Source: Calditrichota bacterium
GTDB taxonomy: Bacteria > Calditrichota > Calditrichia > RBG-13-44-9 > J075
DNA length: 15,139 bases
NCBI GenBank assembly: GCA_024275555.1
Contig: JAJRYW010000672.1
Location: forward strand, 1-15,139
Reading direction: 5' to 3'
The notes beneath the pieces are model-generated. The model made no database searches and was not told where the DNA came from. It worked only from the letters and a program-made list of their open reading frames with translations. Shown one piece after another: positions 11,259 through 15,139 of the stretch; within the stretch, counting starts at the first letter, position 1; each line of letters opens with the position of its first letter. The position numbers were made by a program, and so were the translations under genes.

Positions 11259-14021
11259 ATGCGGTACTTTGCTACCATTGCCCTACTGTTAATGTTCAGT
11301 GTTTCACTGGCATTCAGTGCGTCGATAAAAGGGGTGATTAAAGACGCGGAGACAAAATCACCTTTAATCGGGGCCAATATAGTTTTACTTGGGACCTCGA
11401 TGGGTTCGACGACCGATGAAGACGGATTCTTCATGATTCAGGATGTTCCTGAGGGCTCGTACAAGCTGGAGGTCAGCTATCTTGGCTATCAGCAGTATGA
11501 ACAAATGGTTACCCTCAGCGGCAATGATGTCTCCCTGGAGATTGAACTAACCCCTGTTTCCCTGGTAGGTGAGGCAATCAATATCGTTGCCAGTCGCGCT
11601 AAGATTCGCGAAACACCGGTGGCCTTTACCAATGTAGAGAAAGAGGAGATCCAAAGAAATCTCGGCTCCCGGGATATTCCCCTGGTGCTGAACACCACCC
11701 CGGGCATCTATGCAACGGCCCAGGGCGGCGGAGCAGGAGACGCCCGCATCAACGTGCGTGGTTTTAACCAGCGCAATGTAGCGGTATTAATTAATGGTGT
11801 ACCTGTCAACGATATGGAAAACGGCTGGGTATACTGGTCTAACTGGGACGGCCTTGGTGATGTAACTTCCTCGATTCAGGTACAGCGCGGCCTGGGGGCC
11901 TCGAACCTGGCCATCGCCTCGGTCGGCGGAACGCTGAACATCCTGACCGATCCGGCTGCTTTAAAATCCGGCATCAAATACAAGCAGGAAATCGGAAGCG
12001 GCAACTTTCTGAAGGAAACTATAGCGCTGAACACCGGCTTGATGGATAACGGCCTGGCCGTGACGGCTGCATTTGTCCGTAAAACCGGAAACGGCATTGC
12101 CGACCAAACCTGGACCGACGCCTGGGCCTATTTTGGGGCGATCAGCTATACTCTCAGCAAGAATCATCAGATTGAATTGTACGCCATTGGCGCTCCCCAG
12201 AAACACGGCCAACGCCTCTATACTCAGAACATCGAGAAATTCGACACCGATTATGCGCTCAAAATCTACGAACAGGACAATCTGCCGCAATCCGTGATCG
12301 ACGGCGCAGCCGACGGCCCCAACTATGGCCGGAACTTTAACCCGAACTGGGGTCCCATCTTCAATTATGATCCCAACGATCTCAAAGAATACTACAACGG
12401 CGGCGAGCATAGCTTTACAGAGCGTTCCATCTATATGGACGGGGACAAAATCTCTGACGGCACCGTGCTCATGGAGCGTGAAAACTACTATCACAAGCCC
12501 CAGATCAACCTGAACTGGCATTGGAAAATGTCCGACAAGGCCCTGCTCTCCAACGTGGCCTACGTTTCGATCGGACGGGGCGGCGGCACAGGCCTTAAAG
12601 GCTGGCCGGGAACCATCTCGGGAAGCAGAGACCCCAATGCTCCGGATTACAACCAGTTTGCCGGTCAATTGAACTTCCAGGGCGCTTATGACTTCAACAA
12701 GCAAAACATCGACACCGATTGGAGCGACACCGAGAACCGCTCTACAGTCGTTGTACGGAACTCGGTAAACCGCCACAACTGGTATGGCTTGCTGAGCACC
12801 CTGGATTATCGCTTGAACGAGACGGTCAAACTGACCACCGGTATCGACCTGCGTTCTTACAAGGGCGAGCACTATCGCACCGTGCGCAACCTGTTGGGCG
12901 GCGACTACTACCTGGATTTTGACAACGAGAACCAGGACACCCCGATGAAACGCCTGGGCGACAGGATTGATTATAACAATGACGGATACACTCGCTGGTA
13001 TGGCGGTTTTGCCCAGATCGAAGGCCGGATGAGTGATCTGACCGTAGTAGCCACCGGTTCGTTTTCCACCACCGGCTACAAGCGCACAGATTACTTTGTT
13101 GATCCGGAAGCTCACCTTCAGCCGGGCTCCAAAATCCTTCCGACCGAAAGCGCCTGGCAAAACTTTACCGGCGGCACCGCCAAAATCGGCGCAAACCTGA
13201 ACGTATCTCCGGAATGGAACCTCTACGGCAACGTTGGTTTCATCTCCAAAGCCCCGATCTTTGACGCCGTGTTCGATTTCTCGCACCAACTCTACGAGCA
13301 AATTTTCAACGAAAAAGTTTATGCGCTCGAGTTGGGAAGCGGCTATCGCACCTCTCACGCCAACGCCAACATCAACTTCTACTACACCCGCTGGAATGAC
13401 CGTTCCTGGCCGCGCAGCGTTTCTACCGGCAACTCGACCACCTACTTCCTGTTGCAGGGTATTGACGCCCGCCACGCCGGTGTGGAAATTGATTACAATT
13501 ATAAGCCCAACCGCTGGATAAGCTTCCGCACTATGGCCACCATCAGCGAATGGGTCTGGCTGAATGATGTTGAGACCACCTTTGCCCCGGAAGACGATCC
13601 GACCAACCTGACCACCTTCAACATTTATACGGCCGGATTGAAAGTCGGGGACGCCGCACAGAAGAGCTTCTCTTTTGCGACCACTCTGTACCCGGTTAAA
13701 GGTCTCTATATCAACGGCACCTTCTCAACTTTTGGCGATCATTTCGCGGATTTCGATCCTTCCTTCCGCACTGATCCCAACGACCGCCGGCAGCCCTGGC
13801 GTTTGCCGAACTATAGCCTGGTTGACTTACACTTCGGTTACACCTTGCCCTTCAACCCGATTGGCAATGTGAAGCTGGAACTGTTCGGCCACGTATTCAA
13901 CCTGTTCGATACTAAATACATTACCGACGCAGATGACCGCGGCAATCACACCGCCGCCGACGCCCGGGTTTATTTTGGCCTGGAACGCCGTTTCAACGCC
14001 GGGTTGAATATCGAACTGTAA
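11259..14021 (+). CDS. TonB-dependent outer-membrane receptor with carboxypeptidase-regulatory-like domain
   Basis: 920 residues after a strong GGAGGAG ribosome-binding site. A signal peptide (about 1-20) precedes a CarboxypepD_reg-like beta sandwich (about 22-100; GVIKDAETKSPLIGANIVLLG, DGFFMIQDVPEGSYKLEVSYLGY). The plug follows (about 110-230; IPLVLNTTPGIY, INVRGFNQRNVAVLINGVPV, IQVQRGLGASNLAIASVGGTLNIL). The remainder is a 22-strand-type barrel rich in aromatic, alternating strands, and it ends FNAGLNIEL with a terminal Leu rather than the common Phe. Such proteins take up large or scarce ligands through the outer membrane with TonB energy; the ligand here is unknown. No SusD partner gene is adjacent, so this is not a standard polysaccharide locus. 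It is closed by a strong terminator and followed by an ENPP-like phosphodiesterase. Confidence 0.95.
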   Translation: MRYFATIALLLMFSVSLAFSASIKGVIKDAETKSPLIGANIVLLGTSMGSTTDEDGFFMIQDVPEGSYKLEVSYLGYQQYEQMVTLSGNDVSLEIELTPVSLVGEAINIVASRAKIRETPVAFTNVEKEEIQRNLGSRDIPLVLNTTPGIYATAQGGGAGDARINVRGFNQRNVAVLINGVPVNDMENGWVYWSNWDGLGDVTSSIQVQRGLGASNLAIASVGGTLNILTDPAALKSGIKYKQEIGSGNFLKETIALNTGLMDNGLAVTAAFVRKTGNGIADQTWTDAWAYFGAISYTLSKNHQIELYAIGAPQKHGQRLYTQNIEKFDTDYALKIYEQDNLPQSVIDGAADGPNYGRNFNPNWGPIFNYDPNDLKEYYNGGEHSFTERSIYMDGDKISDGTVLMERENYYHKPQINLNWHWKMSDKALLSNVAYVSIGRGGGTGLKGWPGTISGSRDPNAPDYNQFAGQLNFQGAYDFNKQNIDTDWSDTENRSTVVVRNSVNRHNWYGLLSTLDYRLNETVKLTTGIDLRSYKGEHYRTVRNLLGGDYYLDFDNENQDTPMKRLGDRIDYNNDGYTRWYGGFAQIEGRMSDLTVVATGSFSTTGYKRTDYFVDPEAHLQPGSKILPTESAWQNFTGGTAKIGANLNVSPEWNLYGNVGFISKAPIFDAVFDFSHQLYEQIFNEKVYALELGSGYRTSHANANINFYYTRWNDRSWPRSVSTGNSTTYFLLQGIDARHAGVEIDYNYKPNRWISFRTMATISEWVWLNDVETTFAPEDDPTNLTTFNIYTAGLKVGDAAQKSFSFATTLYPVKGLYINGTFSTFGDHFADFDPSFRTDPNDRRQPWRLPNYSLVDLHFGYTLPFNPIGNVKLELFGHVFNLFDTKYITDADDRGNHTAADARVYFGLERRFNAGLNIEL

Positions 14022-14049
14022 ATCAACAACGCTGTTTTAGATTGACTGG

Positions 14050-14080
14050 AAAAGTCCTCCTTCGGGGGGACTTTTTCTTT
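14050..14080 (+). terminator. Intrinsic terminator of the TonB-dependent receptor gene
   Basis: An 11-bp stem AAAAGTCCTCC/GGGGGACTTTT (14050-14060/14065-14075) with a TTCG tetraloop, followed by T-rich sequence (to 14080). It lies 29 bases after the stop codon and is a textbook rho-independent terminator. Confidence 0.9.
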
Positions 14081-14126
14081 TGGCCCGCTCTCCGGCATTT
14101 AACGAAGCTTATCAGGAGAACCCCTC

Positions 14127-15139
14127 ATGGATTTTAAGCAAAAACTGTTCATATTGGTTTTCTTCTTCTGTTCACTCTTCCCCCTCCCGGGACAAACGCC
14201 CTATGTTATCCTGGTCTCGTTGGACGGCTTCCGCTGGGATTACCTGGACCGGGGCCTCACCCCCAATTTAAAGCAAATGGAACAGCAAGGGGTGCGAGCC
14301 TTATCATTAGAGCCGGTCTATCCCAGCAAGACCTTTCCCAATCACATCTCCACCATCACAGGGATGTACCCGACTTCTCATGGGATTATTCTTAATGATT
14401 TTTCCAACCCGTCTACCGGGGAATGGTATCGCCTTTCGGATAAACGCTCAACCCGGGAAAGCAAGTGGTATTTAGGAGAAGCATTTTGGGAGACTGCCGA
14501 GCGGCAGGGCGTCAAAACCGCCAGTTACTTTTGGCCGGGAAGCGCCCTGGATCTGGAGTACCGCCGTCCCAGTTATTATCACCGCTATGACCACAACCGG
14601 CCTTATGAGCAGCGGGTGGATGGCGTGCTGGAGTGGCTGCAACTCCCGCCCTCCCAACGGCCCCATTTCATCACCCTCTATTTTCATGAGACCGATTCCC
14701 AAGGACATACCTACGGGCCGAACAGCGCGGAAGTGAACCGGGCGGCGGCGCGTTTGGATTCCATGATCGGCCGGCTGATGAACGGCCTGGAAGCAATCGG
14801 GCTGAAGGACAGCGTAAATGTGATTGTCACCTCGGATCACGGCATGACTGAAATAAGCCGGGAGCAAACCATCAACATCGGGGAATTGCTCAGTTCCTTT
14901 AATTGCCGCTATATCTCCGGGTACGGCCCGTTTCTGTTTGTGATACCGGAACCGGCCCAGGAAGAAGCTGTTTACCAGCAATTAAAAAAGGCACAGAACC
15001 ACTACCGCGTCTACAGACGAGACGAGATACCGGAGCATTATCATTTCTCGGGCCATCCCTTTATTCCGCCGATACTGATTGACGCCGAGCCGGGATGGTC
15101 AGTTTTGACCGACTCGCTTTTTCGCGCCGAGATGCAGAA
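14127..15139 (+). CDS. Ectonucleotide pyrophosphatase/phosphodiesterase (ENPP-like, alkaline phosphatase superfamily), 3'-truncated by window end
   Basis: 337 codons are visible and the frame is open at the window edge. AGGAG lies 8 bases before the ATG. A signal peptide (MDFKQKLFILVFFFCSLFPL, cleavage near PGQ-TP) sends it to the periplasm or outside. Metal and catalytic landmarks match type I phosphodiesterase/nucleotide pyrophosphatase: VSLDGFRWDYL (Asp33), catalytic Thr69 in YPSKTFPNH with Asn72, the YFHETDSQGHTYGP zinc-ligand block (Asp and His), and TSDHGM (Asp and His). The final expected His ligand (in a GxHG-type motif) should lie beyond the window. Family members hydrolyse nucleotide pyrophosphates, phosphodiesters or related phospholipids; the substrate is not fixed by these motifs. 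It follows the receptor gene but behind a strong terminator, so it probably has its own promoter or depends on read-through. Confidence 0.9.
   Translation, partial: MDFKQKLFILVFFFCSLFPLPGQTPYVILVSLDGFRWDYLDRGLTPNLKQMEQQGVRALSLEPVYPSKTFPNHISTITGMYPTSHGIILNDFSNPSTGEWYRLSDKRSTRESKWYLGEAFWETAERQGVKTASYFWPGSALDLEYRRPSYYHRYDHNRPYEQRVDGVLEWLQLPPSQRPHFITLYFHETDSQGHTYGPNSAEVNRAAARLDSMIGRLMNGLEAIGLKDSVNVIVTSDHGMTEISREQTINIGELLSSFNCRYISGYGPFLFVIPEPAQEEAVYQQLKKAQNHYRVYRRDEIPEHYHFSGHPFIPPILIDAEPGWSVLTDSLFRAEMQ

Noticed and set aside
11961..13475. Long open frame (about 500 codons) antisense to the TonB-dependent receptor
   Set aside because: The composition is that of a shadow frame (Val/Ala/Gly-rich, no domain), and the sense strand encodes a clear full-length receptor.
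1..15139. CRISPR array, tRNA or rRNA genes
   Set aside because: No regularly spaced repeats and no cloverleaf or rRNA-like sequence were found on reading both strands by eye.

Overview
The window looks like chromosomal DNA from a free-living, Gram-negative-type (diderm) bacterium of the FCB supergroup. The main pointer is a TonB-dependent receptor with an N-terminal carboxypeptidase-regulatory-like domain. Others are a Npt1/Npt2 nucleotide transporter with a HEAT-repeat tail, a TTTG-N19-TAnnTTTG promoter of the Bacteroidota type, and repeat-rich intergenic DNA. A Calditrichota or KSB1-like lineage would fit, but that is inference. No tRNA, rRNA, CRISPR array, transposase or phage gene is visible.

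Layout. Positions 1-670 are non-coding and full of palindromic repeats. A 97-residue orphan gene follows (671-964), then a possible 76-residue minus-strand gene (1131-1361). After a structured intergenic stretch comes an M20-family metallo-amidohydrolase (1878-3089). A 33-residue, extremely basic protein lies on the minus strand (3138-3239), divergent from a YdjM/DUF457-type membrane protein (3358-4089). The next gap (4090-4702) holds a well-delimited MITE-like element with imperfect terminal inverted repeats, three hairpins and flanking direct repeats. Forty-five bases of one end recur perfectly, inverted, at 134-178.

The central block runs in one direction: NTT-family transporter with HEAT repeats (4703-7684), a stand-alone cyclic-nucleotide-binding-like domain (7791-8237), a soluble histidine kinase (8261-9112) and a receiver-only response regulator (9365-9847). 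It suggests a nucleotide carrier coupled to a ligand-sensing domain and a phosphorelay.

Downstream are an e(P4)-like class C acid phosphatase lipoprotein (10172-10915), a TonB-dependent receptor (11259-14021) with a textbook terminator, and a nucleotide pyrophosphatase/phosphodiesterase (ENPP-like) that runs off the end (14127 onward). With the NTT carrier, three of these genes are compatible with nucleotide scavenging: pyrophosphate or diester cleavage outside, dephosphorylation by the lipoprotein, and carrier-mediated uptake. The substrate of the receptor cannot be read from the sequence, so this link is a hypothesis.
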